Notes: generated from the letters alone by a model not told the origin. Positions 18,151 through 26,447 are shown, counted from the stretch's first letter. The stretch: 64,000 nt of DNA from Acerihabitans sp015654925 (GCF_047324175.1 NZ_CP178732.1:682001-746000); one strand, 5' to 3'. Numbers and translations: made by a program.

Positions 18151-18194
18151 GTGTGGGTGTAGTGTGGGTGTAGTGTTGGTATAGTGCGGGTGTA
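18151..18194 (+). repeat. Four 11-bp tandem repeats running into the tRNA-Gly 5' end
   Basis: Units are GTGTGGGTGTA (18151-18161), GTGTGGGTGTA (18162-18172), GTGTTGGTATA (18173-18183) and GTGCGGGTGTA (18184-18194). The last unit holds the first nine bases of the tRNA gene. The upstream copies therefore look like amplified tRNA 5' ends, within the leader of the precursor RNA. Confidence 0.9.
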
Positions 18195-18259
18195 GTTCAA
18201 TGGTAGAACGGCAGCTTCCCAAGCTGCATACGAGGGTTCGATTCCCTTCACCCGCTCCA
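18186..18259 (+). tRNA. glyU: tRNA-Gly, anticodon CCC
   Basis: 74-nt tRNA with encoded CCA. The acceptor GCGGGTG pairs with CACCCGC, the D-arm is GTTCAATGGTAGAAC, the anticodon stem-loop GCAGCTTCCCAAGCTGC has anticodon CCC, and the T-arm is GAGGGTTCGATTCCCTT. It is nearly identical to E. coli glyU and reads GGG codons. tRNA 3' ends are common integration sites; accessory genes begin right after it, but no second copy of the 3' end was noticed in the window. Confidence 0.97.
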
Positions 18260-18467
18260 AATTCTCCTGAAAAATCTCCCTTATCGATGTTTCAGCCGAT
18301 GACGCTGTCCTGTAATGCCGGTACAAGTCTAACGACTTATCATACTCTGGTACCTATGCCCGCACCTGCCGTGTGTGGCCAGCGGTATAATGTCCCCAAG
18401 TGCCCGGCGACCTAGCGTCGACAACATAGACCAATGACCGCTTTCCCTTATATCAGCGTTACCGGCA

Positions 18468-19211
18468 CTAGCGGTGGCTAATGCGAAACGATACCCGCTG
18501 GGGATGGTTCACCGACACCAGATACTCCACCGGTTGCTGAAAACGATCGGCAATCACTCCCCGGTACACCAGCGCCGGACTGTCAGGCGGCGCATTCAAT
18601 AACGCCTGTTCTTCTTCATTCATGATGCCAATGCGCAGGGTGCCCTCGTCCGAAACGCCGAAAACGCGATAATGCTCCGCCAGCAGGCGGTACAGCGAGC
18701 CGCTCCGTTCAAGCATTTCTGCCGTTAGATCCGGTATCAGGGCGCGCGGCAGGTAGCTGGTCTCCAGGCAGAACGGTTCGCCGTCGGCCAGCCTCAGGCG
18801 TTTAATCATCACCAGGGGGTCGCCTGCGCGGATTTTTAGCAGCGCTGCCAGGCGGGGACTGGCCTTGGTATCTTGAAAATAAATCAGCCGGCTTCCGGGC
18901 ACCGCGCCATTAAGTTCGGTGATCTTGCTGATGCCCTGTTCAATTGCCTGGGTCAGCGGCCGCTCTATGGTGGTCTGGGTCAGCCAGGTACCCTGGTTCC
19001 CGCGCCGCTCCAGCATGCCGCTAACCACTAGCTCATCAATGATTTTGCGCAGCGTCATCCTGCTGATACCCAACTGGGCAGATAGATCCCGTTCCGCCGG
19101 GATCTGATCGCCGTCGTTGAACTCAGGGGGGGTCAATAAACTCAGTAATGCCTGCCTGGCCTGCAAATAGGCTCTGCGTGGACGGCGCTTACCTTCACTC
19201 GACTCGCTCAT
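18468..19211 (-). CDS. GntR/HutC-family regulator of the Amadori cluster
   Basis: 247-aa regulator: winged helix at about residues 20-85 (PAERDLSAQLGISRMTLRKII) and a C-terminal UTRA ligand domain (about 110-240, ending YLVSVNHPQRVSFRI). It is divergent from a binding protein, sugar-isomerase and kinase cluster, as FrlR/FraR/GfrR regulators are in fructoselysine, fructose-asparagine and glucoselysine clusters, so it probably senses a phosphorylated Amadori intermediate. ATG 19211 was chosen for family length; an ATG at 19304 would add 31 unlike residues. The start codon overlaps a TGGTCT-type sequence repeated at the divergent promoter, suggesting autoregulation. Confidence 0.8.
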   Translation of the reverse strand: MSESSEGKRRPRRAYLQARQALLSLLTPPEFNDGDQIPAERDLSAQLGISRMTLRKIIDELVVSGMLERRGNQGTWLTQTTIERPLTQAIEQGISKITELNGAVPGSRLIYFQDTKASPRLAALLKIRAGDPLVMIKRLRLADGEPFCLETSYLPRALIPDLTAEMLERSGSLYRLLAEHYRVFGVSDEGTLRIGIMNEEEQALLNAPPDSPALVYRGVIADRFQQPVEYLVSVNHPQRVSFRISHR

Positions 19212-19377
19212 GGTCTGTTTTATAGTCCGAATTATGTCGGGATAACGGCACCAGTATAGCCAGTCAGCTATTGATCTGTCACCGAAAATTGGTTGAGATC
19301 GCATGATAAATGCTCGGCGCCAATCAGACCATGCTGTTATAACACCTTATTAAAATTGAATAAAATCGGAAAATGAG

Positions 19378-19424
19378 TTGCGTATCACTATCAGCCGGCG
19401 TATATATTTAATGGTCTAATTTAT
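19378..19424 (+). promoter_or_regulatory. Promoter and candidate GntR operator of the Amadori cluster
   Basis: TTGCGT (19378-19383), 17-base spacer, TATATA (19401-19406), then TGGTCTAATTTAT (19412-19424) at the expected transcription start. The same word recurs as TGGTCTGTTTTAT (19211-19223) at the regulator start codon, and in inverse orientation as ATCAGACCA (19323-19331). Operator identity is inferred. Confidence 0.55.
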
Positions 19425-19447
19425 GGTATATATAACGGGAGTAAATG

Positions 19448-20227
19448 ATGAAAAAAACGCTTTCCATATTATCCCTCGGCCTGGTTTTGGCGGGGTTTGC
19501 CTGTCAGGTCTCAGCCCAGCAGCAAATCCGGTTCGGCACTGATGCCACCTTTCCGCCGTTCGAATATAAAGCTGCCGACGGCAGCCTGCGCGGATTTGAC
19601 ATCGATCTCGGCAATGCGATCTGTACCCACCTCAAGGTCAAATGCGTTTGGGTTGAAAACGGTTTTGATGGGCTGATCCCGGCGCTGCATGCGCGTAAAT
19701 TCGACGCCATCATCTCTTCGCTGTCGATTACCGATGAACGTAAAAAAGCCATTAACTTCTCCGATAAATTATTCAATACCCCGGCGTATCTTGTCGCGCC
19801 AAAAAACAGCGGCCTCAAGCCGACCGCCGACTCCCTGCGCGGTAAGCGCCTGGGCGTGCAGCAGGGTTCGGTATTCGAATCCTATGCCAGGAAACACTGG
19901 CAATCACAAGGTGTCGAACTGGTTTCCTACCCCAGCGCGGAAGCGGTTTATGCCGATTTGGTGGTCGGGCGCCTGGACGCGACCCTGGACGACGCGACGG
20001 TGGTGACCGAAGCGCTGTTGAACAAACCGCAGGGCAAGGATTTCAGCCTGGTTGATCCGCAGGTTAAAGACGATGCCATTTTTGGCCCGGGCACTGGTAT
20101 TGGCCTTCGTAAGCAGGACGACAAGCTACTGGAACAGCTCAATGGCGCCATCGCGGCGATACGCGGCGATGGCACCTATGATCAGTTGGCAAAAAAATAC
20201 TTTAATTTCAATGTGTATGGCGACTAA
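19448..20227 (+). CDS. Family 3 solute-binding protein, Amadori/amino-acid type
   Basis: 259-aa periplasmic binding protein of the polar amino-acid family (SBP_bac_3), with a signal peptide ending near CQVSAQ and the hallmark RFGTDATFPPFEY...GFDIDL. It resembles ArgT/HisJ and opine-binding proteins. It probably binds an amino-sugar conjugate such as a fructosyl-amino acid because deglycase and kinase genes follow directly (3-base gap). No permease or ATPase is encoded beside it, so it must use membrane components from elsewhere. Of two tandem ATGs, the second (19448) has better spacing from GGGAG. Confidence 0.82.
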   Translation: MKKTLSILSLGLVLAGFACQVSAQQQIRFGTDATFPPFEYKAADGSLRGFDIDLGNAICTHLKVKCVWVENGFDGLIPALHARKFDAIISSLSITDERKKAINFSDKLFNTPAYLVAPKNSGLKPTADSLRGKRLGVQQGSVFESYARKHWQSQGVELVSYPSAEAVYADLVVGRLDATLDDATVVTEALLNKPQGKDFSLVDPQVKDDAIFGPGTGIGLRKQDDKLLEQLNGAIAAIRGDGTYDQLAKKYFNFNVYGD

Positions 20228-20230
20228 TTC

Positions 20231-21208
20231 ATGAATACTGCAACAATCATTTCCTCGCTTATCGAACAACGTTTCCGCCCGCAGGGAGGGCTGCGTCAGG
20301 TGTTCCTGGTGGCTTGCGGCGGTTCGCTGGTGGATATGTATCCGGCGAACTATTTTCTCAACAGCGAATCGACCACCCTGCATAGCTATATGATGACCGC
20401 CAATGAGTTTGTCCATGCCACGCCGAAGACGCTGGGCGGGCAATCGCTGACGATTGTCTGTTCCCACGGCGGCGATACCCCCGAGTCGGTGGCGGCGGCG
20501 GAACTGGCCCAGCGCCGGGGCAGCGTCACCGTCACATTGACGCACAACGAGCGTGCGGGTCTTATCGATTTTTCAGACAGTAATTTGCTGTATGCCTGGG
20601 GAGAAGACAGCCAGGTGATCAATAATCCGATGGCGCTTATTCTGAGCCTGTGCGTCGAGGCGCTGCGCCAGACCGAAGGCTATGACGGTTATGCCGATTT
20701 CCTGGCGGGAATGGAACAGATTGACGGGGTTATCGCCCGGGCTTGCCGCCAGGTCCAGGCACCCAGCGCCGCGTTTGCCGAACGCTACGCGCAGGAATCG
20801 CTTTTTTATATTCTTTCCAGCGGGGCGTCTTACGGCCACGCCTATGGCTTCGCCATCTGTTCGCTGATGGAAATGCAGCGCCTTGACGCAGCATCCATCC
20901 ATAGCGGCGAGTATTTTCACGGCCCGTTTGAAGTAACCGATGCCAATACCCCTTGGATTCTGATGATGAACGAAGGGCGCACACGACCGCTGGACGAGCG
21001 GGCGCGCGACTTCCTGCGCCGGTATGGCGATAAGGTGGAAATCATCGATGCCAAGGCGTTGGGACTGGGCGTGGTGCCAGTAAAGGTGGTGGAGTATTTT
21101 AACCCGATATTGTTTTACAGCGTGATGTGTGAATACCGCGCCGCGCTGGCCAAGGTACGTCGGCACCCGCTGGAAACGCGGCGATATATGGGCCAGGTAG
21201 CCTACTGA
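20231..21208 (+). CDS. SIS-domain Amadori-6-phosphate deglycase (FrlB/FraB-like)
   Basis: 325-aa protein with two sugar isomerase (SIS) domains. Motifs include ACGGSLVD near residue 30, CSHGGDTPES near 76, and SSGASYGHAYGFA with LMEMQ...SIHSGEYFHGPFE near 195-235; the Glu and His of the last segment correspond to the catalytic pair reported for FraB. The family splits 6-phospho-fructosyl-amino acids into glucose 6-phosphate and the free amine or amino acid. It lies 3 bases after the binding-protein gene and 9 before the kinase, in one operon. The exact amino acid cannot be told from sequence. Confidence 0.85.
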   Translation: MNTATIISSLIEQRFRPQGGLRQVFLVACGGSLVDMYPANYFLNSESTTLHSYMMTANEFVHATPKTLGGQSLTIVCSHGGDTPESVAAAELAQRRGSVTVTLTHNERAGLIDFSDSNLLYAWGEDSQVINNPMALILSLCVEALRQTEGYDGYADFLAGMEQIDGVIARACRQVQAPSAAFAERYAQESLFYILSSGASYGHAYGFAICSLMEMQRLDAASIHSGEYFHGPFEVTDANTPWILMMNEGRTRPLDERARDFLRRYGDKVEIIDAKALGLGVVPVKVVEYFNPILFYSVMCEYRAALAKVRRHPLETRRYMGQVAY

Positions 21209-21217
21209 GGGGACGGC

Positions 21218-22033
21218 ATGATGAAAGTACTCGGGCTTGGCGATAATGTTATCGATCGATATACCCATACCGGCATCGGTTACCCCGGCGGGAATGCGCT
21301 TAATTTCAGCGTCTATGCCCGGTTATTGTCGGCCGAGGCCGCCTATCTGGGGGTGTTCGGGGACGATCGGGCGGCGAAGCATATCCGGCGGGTGCTGGCC
21401 GCAAGACGGGTGGATACTTCTCACTGCCGGGTGGTGGCGGGCGAAAATGGCCATGCCAGCCTGACCATCGCCCAGGGGGAGCGCCGATTCCTGGGTTCTA
21501 ACGCCGGCGGCATACGGCGGACGACATCTATGGATTTTGTTCTGGACGATATGCCCTGGCTTGGCCAGTTTGCACTGGTGCATACCAGCGCCTATAGCTA
21601 CGCAGATGCACTGTTGCCGGTGCTTGGCAAGCTGCCTGGCCGTTTATCGTATGATTTTTCAGATGATTTTGACATTGATCTGGCATTGCCACTGTGTCGC
21701 TGGCTGTATTACGGTTTTTTTTCCTGCGCGCAACGCAGCCTGGAAGAAACCCGTGAGGTGCTGGAAGCCGCCTGGCGGGCGGGCTGCCGTCTGCCGATCG
21801 CCACCCGCGGCGCCGAGGGGGCTCTGCTGTTCGACGGCAGCCAATGGCTCAGCCAGGTGCCGGAGCTTATCACGCCGGTGGATACTCTGGGCGCCGGAGA
21901 TGCTTTTATCACCGCATTCCTGCTTGGCCATGCCAACGGCGATTCGCTGGCCAAAAGCCTGCGTCGGGGCGCCGGTTTCGCCGCGCGGATTTGTTTGACG
22001 GAAGGGGCGTTCGGCGAGGGAATGACCTACTGA
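21218..22033 (+). CDS. PfkB-family fructosamine kinase (FrlD-like)
   Basis: 271-aa ribokinase/PfkB kinase. The N-terminal Gly-rich sugar motif is GIGYPGGNALNF, the C-terminal signature is DTLGAGDAF with the catalytic Asp. FrlD-type kinases phosphorylate the C6 of fructoselysine or related Amadori compounds before deglycation by the preceding enzyme. Start has GAGGGGA at good spacing. The last gene of the operon; no clear terminator follows. Confidence 0.85.
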   Translation: MMKVLGLGDNVIDRYTHTGIGYPGGNALNFSVYARLLSAEAAYLGVFGDDRAAKHIRRVLAARRVDTSHCRVVAGENGHASLTIAQGERRFLGSNAGGIRRTTSMDFVLDDMPWLGQFALVHTSAYSYADALLPVLGKLPGRLSYDFSDDFDIDLALPLCRWLYYGFFSCAQRSLEETREVLEAAWRAGCRLPIATRGAEGALLFDGSQWLSQVPELITPVDTLGAGDAFITAFLLGHANGDSLAKSLRRGAGFAARICLTEGAFGEGMTY

Positions 22034-22389
22034 CTTTGCTTGCATCTCCCCGTTGATTACGCGTTCGGAACGATCCCATTATGCCTCAATGGCTGTCAGG
22101 AAGACCAACCGAGCCGCCGCAGTTGGTCCCGAGCGTCAGATCCGCGTAACCCGCCGCGACGGCGACGTCCGAACCAGAAGATGAACCGCATGTCTGCGGG
22201 TATTCCGCATTCCTGTTATGACTTTGACCAAAAGGCAACAATTTTGATATGGATACAAATACCGTCGTAAGGAAAACTGAGCGCTCACACCATGGCCTTT
22301 AACGATATTGAATTGCAATTCATCAAAAGGGATATTGACGTCTTCACAATAAGGTAAACTATGACGCCGCACGGGTACCAAAACTCGGA
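22034..22389. other. Intergenic region between Amadori cluster and DarT1 module
   Basis: 356 bases without a convincing gene. A 21-codon frame at 22292-22357 (MAFNDIELQFIKRDID) resembles the N-terminus of DUF3024 proteins and may be a remnant, weakly supported. A possible -35 TTGACG lies at 22335-22340, in position to serve the downstream toxin gene. No tRNA or strong hairpin seen. Confidence 0.4.
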
Positions 22390-24177
22390 TTGTTAATATG
22401 TTTTTGGACGGCGGCGATAAAAATAAAAGATTATTTCCGGAAACGGATTGTCCAGGCGGGGTGGCACGTGGCGGTATTGCTTTATCAATTGACTATTATT
22501 ATGACTTTGATCCTGACGCGGTTTATCGCGCCCAAGCGGTTGATGGCGGCAAGCCTCATCTGGACGGCGTTTACGCTCGTAAATTTATTCTGGCCCCCGC
22601 TGATCATTGTCCAGTTATTGGTTATCTGGGTTACGTTTTATTTGATCAAGCCGCCTGAGTCAGTCGCCCCTAAACCCGCAGCCGGCGGGAGTTTTAAGCC
22701 CCCAGCGGCAGCCACTGCGCCGCCGCCTGCGCCTGCGGTTGCCAGACCGCCGCTACCCCGTGTCAGCCCGCCACCCATCGCGAAGCGAACCGTCCCGGCG
22801 ATGGCCGATAAAAAAAACATCGGGCAGCCGAAGCTGCATGAAACACCGGGGATACTGAGTTCGGTCGCGCTGTTTTTAAATGAACTGGACGATCGGGTTT
22901 CGTTCCAGCGGGCGGTACAGACTGCGACGTCGCCGTTATTGCTCGCGTGTGAAACAGAACGGCTGTACATCGAAAAATCGCTGGAGGACGCCCAGCGCCG
23001 GCTGGAGCGTGAAAGCGTATTGTCCGCTGATGACGAAATGCAAAAGATATACGCGTCCCATCAGGCAAGGCTCGAAAAACTGCTGCATGACGGCGGCACG
23101 GTCAAACCGCCGGCCGCAATCAAATGTACTGATTTTCGCTTATTCCCGGTTCATGCGGATCGGAGCATCAACCAGGCCATTGAGGATAAACTTAACGCGG
23201 CGATAGATGACTATGGCGTGTTTCTGGGGGAAGTCCTTATGCGCCTGAAAAACCCTGGACTGAAAGCCATTTTCGAGCAGAGTATCAGCGATATAGGCGG
23301 CGGGGATCTTCTCGGCCGTCTCTTTTGTTTCGGACGGCCGGGCGCCGACTGGCGCGGTATTGCCGAGATCGGATTATGGCGGGAGTTCATGGGCGAAACC
23401 GCGCCGCGACCGCAAGCGGCAACAGAAATAAGTCCCCCGGGCGGCGCTTTTTTTACCAACGGCCGAAGGCGGCGGATATCCGTTACCGCCAGGGTTATGC
23501 CTAATTTTCCCACCCCGCCGCAATCTGCGGATCAAACGTTACGCGATGCGATCGGAAAGGCCGCCTTGGGCAAGAAAATACCGTTGCTGGCTCATTTCAC
23601 ACGCGCCAGTAATTTGAAATCGATTCTCGCACATGGGCTGTGCCCGATAGATAAAGCGCGGGCGGCTGGCCTTAACCCGCACCTTAACGATCCGCTGCGC
23701 CTTGATGGCTACCCCGGCGCGGTTTCACTGTCTATCGCTTTTCCAAACTACAAGATGTTCTATAAATACCGAATGTTAAATCCCGGCGAGTATTGGGTGG
23801 TCCTGCTTCTTGATCCCGCCATCCTGTGGGAGAAAAAATGCGGGTTCTGCCGGTATAACGCTGCTGACCGCAGGATATTGGGACGTTCGCTGGCGACGCT
23901 TACGACTATCGACGCTTTTCACGACATGTTTACCCCTGCGCAAGGCGGCCCGTCCCGGGAGGAACAGCATCTCAATGACTACGACCCTACCGACCCCCAG
24001 GGCGAAGTTCTGGTTTTCGATACTATCGAAGCAAAATTCATTGAGGGATTCGCGTTTGAAAGCGCCGAGGCGCAAGCGGCGTGCGCCGAGACGATCGGTT
24101 CACGAAAATGGAAAGTGTATCCACCGGGCACCGGGCCATTCGGTTCCCGTCGTTATAGCGGAGCCTGGAGAGTTTAA
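22390..24177 (+). CDS. DarT1-like DNA ADP-ribosyltransferase with membrane-anchored N-terminal extension
   Basis: Up to 595 aa. Residues 24-87 are strongly hydrophobic (two or three helices), 88-135 are Pro/Ala-rich, 145-395 are mostly helical and unrecognised, and about 397-545 match the DarT (DUF4433) fold: LAHFTRASNLKSIL with His402, the PGAVSLSIAFPNYKMFYKYR region, and the catalytic Glu539 in PQGEVLVF. DarT enzymes ADP-ribosylate bases in single-stranded DNA; DarT1 modifies guanine and is countered by NADAR hydrolases, here encoded 4 bases downstream. Start is uncertain: TTG 22390, GTG 22468 (GCGGGG upstream) or ATG 22501. DarT proteins are usually about 200-230 aa, so the N-terminal 390 residues are odd. 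Confidence 0.8.
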   Translation: MLICFWTAAIKIKDYFRKRIVQAGWHVAVLLYQLTIIMTLILTRFIAPKRLMAASLIWTAFTLVNLFWPPLIIVQLLVIWVTFYLIKPPESVAPKPAAGGSFKPPAAATAPPPAPAVARPPLPRVSPPPIAKRTVPAMADKKNIGQPKLHETPGILSSVALFLNELDDRVSFQRAVQTATSPLLLACETERLYIEKSLEDAQRRLERESVLSADDEMQKIYASHQARLEKLLHDGGTVKPPAAIKCTDFRLFPVHADRSINQAIEDKLNAAIDDYGVFLGEVLMRLKNPGLKAIFEQSISDIGGGDLLGRLFCFGRPGADWRGIAEIGLWREFMGETAPRPQAATEISPPGGAFFTNGRRRRISVTARVMPNFPTPPQSADQTLRDAIGKAALGKKIPLLAHFTRASNLKSILAHGLCPIDKARAAGLNPHLNDPLRLDGYPGAVSLSIAFPNYKMFYKYRMLNPGEYWVVLLLDPAILWEKKCGFCRYNAADRRILGRSLATLTTIDAFHDMFTPAQGGPSREEQHLNDYDPTDPQGEVLVFDTIEAKFIEGFAFESAEAQAACAETIGSRKWKVYPPGTGPFGSRRYSGAWRV

Positions 24178-24181
24178 GCCT

Positions 24182-24883
24182 ATGGCACAACGACCGGTAT
24201 TTATCGCAAACCCGGAAGGGGAGTTGCTTGTACGCACTGAGAATGTCACCTTTGATTGGTTCCCCGGGCTGTCCGTTTCACGTAAACAGCTGTCTATCGC
24301 ATCATTACACCAAGCCGCTCGCCAGCGCCTCGGTGTTGATAACATTCTTGAGGTTTCCGGCAAATCAACGGAAAAACTGGGTACGCAGCTCAGCGCTTTC
24401 AACCTTATGCTGAAAACGCAGGATTATCCGCACGGAATTAGCGTTGAGTGCGCATTTCAGGGAAGTAAGGTCTTTGAAAACGGCGGCCCCTATCGTGATC
24501 TTTATGCCGGCACCTCATCAGAAGCCAAACGGGACGTTCGCCTGCGCAACTCTGGCCGGCTGATAAAGTTTCATTTCGAAGATCAGGACTGGCCGCCGGT
24601 TCCTCGAACCGCGTTCTACGACTGGCTTTATATCACCGCGCTGATGCAGAATCCGTCGCTGGTGGATAGTCTGGCCGGCTATGGGGCGTTTACAGATATT
24701 GAATTTAATCCGGTGAAGTCGATTAACTGCCAGGCATATGCCATTGCGCTGTATGCCGCGCTCGCTCAACGCGGTGAATTGAACCAGGTACAAGGCGGCC
24801 AAGGGGCATTTCTTAAGCTCGTCGGCAATCGGCCCGGCGGCGGCAATGGGCCGGATAGTCCAAGCCAGGCGTCCCTTTTCTGA
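24182..24883 (+). CDS. DarT1-associated NADAR-type antitoxin
   Basis: 233-aa protein resembling the DarT1-associated NADAR antitoxin family: FPGLSVSRKQLSIASLHQAA near the N-terminus, LSAFNLML, the core SVECAFQGSKVFENGGPYRDLY, and a C-terminal VKSINCQAYAIALYAAL. NADAR hydrolases remove ADP-ribose from guanine in DNA and so neutralise DarT1. It starts 4 bases after the toxin gene with GGAGAG upstream, so co-expression is expected. It acts in the cytoplasm and no membrane segment is seen, in contrast to its partner. Confidence 0.8.
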   Translation: MAQRPVFIANPEGELLVRTENVTFDWFPGLSVSRKQLSIASLHQAARQRLGVDNILEVSGKSTEKLGTQLSAFNLMLKTQDYPHGISVECAFQGSKVFENGGPYRDLYAGTSSEAKRDVRLRNSGRLIKFHFEDQDWPPVPRTAFYDWLYITALMQNPSLVDSLAGYGAFTDIEFNPVKSINCQAYAIALYAALAQRGELNQVQGGQGAFLKLVGNRPGGGNGPDSPSQASLF

Positions 24884-25350
24884 TCCCCTGCTTACCCCAC
24901 AGTCATATTAGCTGGATGCCGGCGTATGACCGAAAACTTTCACGGCGTAGCCAGCCCATGGAGCGCTATTACCGATAGCGCAGGCCTTCCTTGCCGTGAG
25001 CCGGCGCGTAAGGCAAAAGCCCTGCGGTTTGCGACAAACTGGCTCAGGTTCTTCAACATGGCTAATATAAATATGACAATTACCTCACTTTTACAGGCGT
25101 GCCTGTAACCGCGGCGCAATTTAATGCAATGATATAAATTAATGATTATTATTGGTTTTTTGTGGATTTTTTATGCCGAAATTACATTATGTAAAGATTT
25201 GTTGGTGCATTTTCCATTCTGTGACTAATATTACTAAAGCTAATGTTAGGTTGCTATTAAATGCTGCCATTAGCGACAGGGCGCATATTTTTCTTTTGGT
25301 TTTACTGCGTTTTGACGATGACAAGTCTGGCGATAAATGGAGATTACAAC
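24884..25350. other. Intergenic region after the DarT1/NADAR pair
   Basis: 467 bases. The first half contains an imperfect hairpin (about 24976-25027; CAGG/TTGCC arms with GGCAA/CCTG) that may end the toxin-antitoxin transcript. A 60-codon frame at 24926-25108 has no recognisable product. The second half is AT-rich and probably holds the promoter of the membrane-protein gene. Confidence 0.4.
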
Positions 25351-26373
25351 ATGATCGAAAATTCAACCACTGGAACAGGAACATACAGTGAAACATTGGT
25401 TGAACCGGTGAATGGTATTCCGCTGAAACGTATTTCGTGGAGCGCTATTTTTGCCGGTGTCATTATTTCAATGGTGGTCTATTTACTGCTGGCCATATTG
25501 GGTACCGCCATAGGTGCCAGCACCATCGATCCGCTAAAAGAACAGAATCCTCTTGATGGCTTGGGGACAGGCGCGGCCATCTGGACCGGCGTCAGCATGT
25601 TGATATCCATTGCGGCGGGCGCTTATGCCAGCGGCCGTCTGGCCCAGCGCGAAGGGGCTCTGCACGGCCTGTTGATGTTCGGCGTTAATACCCTGATTTG
25701 CGCCTGGTTCCTGCTGGTGGTGGTCAATCACGTCATGAGCGGGGCAATGAGCGTTATGGGATCGGGGTTACAGATAGTAGGCAATGGAATATCCGCCGCC
25801 GCGCCCTCGGTAACGCAAACGGTTAAAGATAAACTGGCGGAAAATAATATTAATCTCGACAGCCTGCAAAATGAACTCGAAACCACATTGCGCCAGACGG
25901 GTAAACCAGAACTGCAGCCGGAGAATCTGCAAAATAAAGCCCAGAGCGAAGCAAATAACGCGCAAAACCAGGCGGCTGATACCGCAAATCATCCGCAGAC
26001 GGCTGATACCGATGTCGCTAATTTTATTAAGAACCTGATCCAGCGTAATGAAGATACCTTCCAGGCCGCCGACCGTGATGCGTTGAAAAACATTATTAAA
26101 GCGCGAACCGGCAAGAGCGATCAGGAAGCTGAGCAGATTGTCAGCCAAACGGAAAAAAGCTATCAGCAAGCCCGCGTTCAATATGAACAACTGAAACAGC
26201 AGGCGGAGCAAAAAGCCCGGGAAGCCAGCGAAAAAGCTGCGGCCGCGACCGCTAAAGCCAGCTGGTTCACCTTCTTTATGTTGATTGTCGAAGCCATCCT
26301 GGCCGGCGTAATGGGCATGCTGGGCCGCCGTACGCAACCCCGCCAAGTCCTTACTCATCAGCGTCCGCTGTAA
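25351..26373 (+). CDS. Membrane protein with Gln/Ala-rich coiled-coil domain, function unknown
   Basis: 340 aa. Three hydrophobic helices lie at about 28-53, 70-92 and 105-125; a Gln/Asn/Ala-rich region (170-300) with heptad-like KAREASEKAAAATAKA predicts helices or a coiled coil; one more membrane helix is near 305-325, followed by a basic tail. It resembles bacterial proteins annotated only as hypothetical membrane proteins. ATG 25351 is chosen because of GGAG 8-11 bases upstream; the open frame extends further but with unlike sequence. It stands alone and is followed by a perfect terminator. A link to the neighbouring DarT1 module is possible but unsupported. Confidence 0.75.
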   Translation: MIENSTTGTGTYSETLVEPVNGIPLKRISWSAIFAGVIISMVVYLLLAILGTAIGASTIDPLKEQNPLDGLGTGAAIWTGVSMLISIAAGAYASGRLAQREGALHGLLMFGVNTLICAWFLLVVVNHVMSGAMSVMGSGLQIVGNGISAAAPSVTQTVKDKLAENNINLDSLQNELETTLRQTGKPELQPENLQNKAQSEANNAQNQAADTANHPQTADTDVANFIKNLIQRNEDTFQAADRDALKNIIKARTGKSDQEAEQIVSQTEKSYQQARVQYEQLKQQAEQKAREASEKAAAATAKASWFTFFMLIVEAILAGVMGMLGRRTQPRQVLTHQRPL

Positions 26374-26396
26374 GAGCTATAGCGTCATTACAAAGC

Positions 26397-26424
26397 GGGT
26401 GGGATAGCGATATCCCACCCTTTT
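26397..26424 (+). terminator. Perfect-stem intrinsic terminator
   Basis: GGGTGGGATA (26397-26406) pairs with TATCCCACCC (26411-26420) around GCGA, followed by TTTT. It ends the membrane-protein gene and may slow convergent transcripts. Confidence 0.88.
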
Positions 26425-26447
26425 ATCAGCGCTGATGATGACGAACC

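Noticed and set aside
22398..22658. 86-codon frame overlapping the start of the DarT1-like gene in another frame
   Set aside because: The hydrophobic helices and Pro-rich linker read continuously in the toxin frame into the recognisable DarT domain, so this overlapping frame is most likely chance.
23810..24181. N-terminal extension of the NADAR antitoxin
   Set aside because: The frame is open upstream but overlaps the DarT catalytic domain in another frame; the family-like start MAQRPVFI at 24182 has a ribosome site.
24926..25108. 60-codon frame after the NADAR gene
   Set aside because: No recognisable domain, no ribosome site, and it spans an imperfect hairpin; not supported as a gene.
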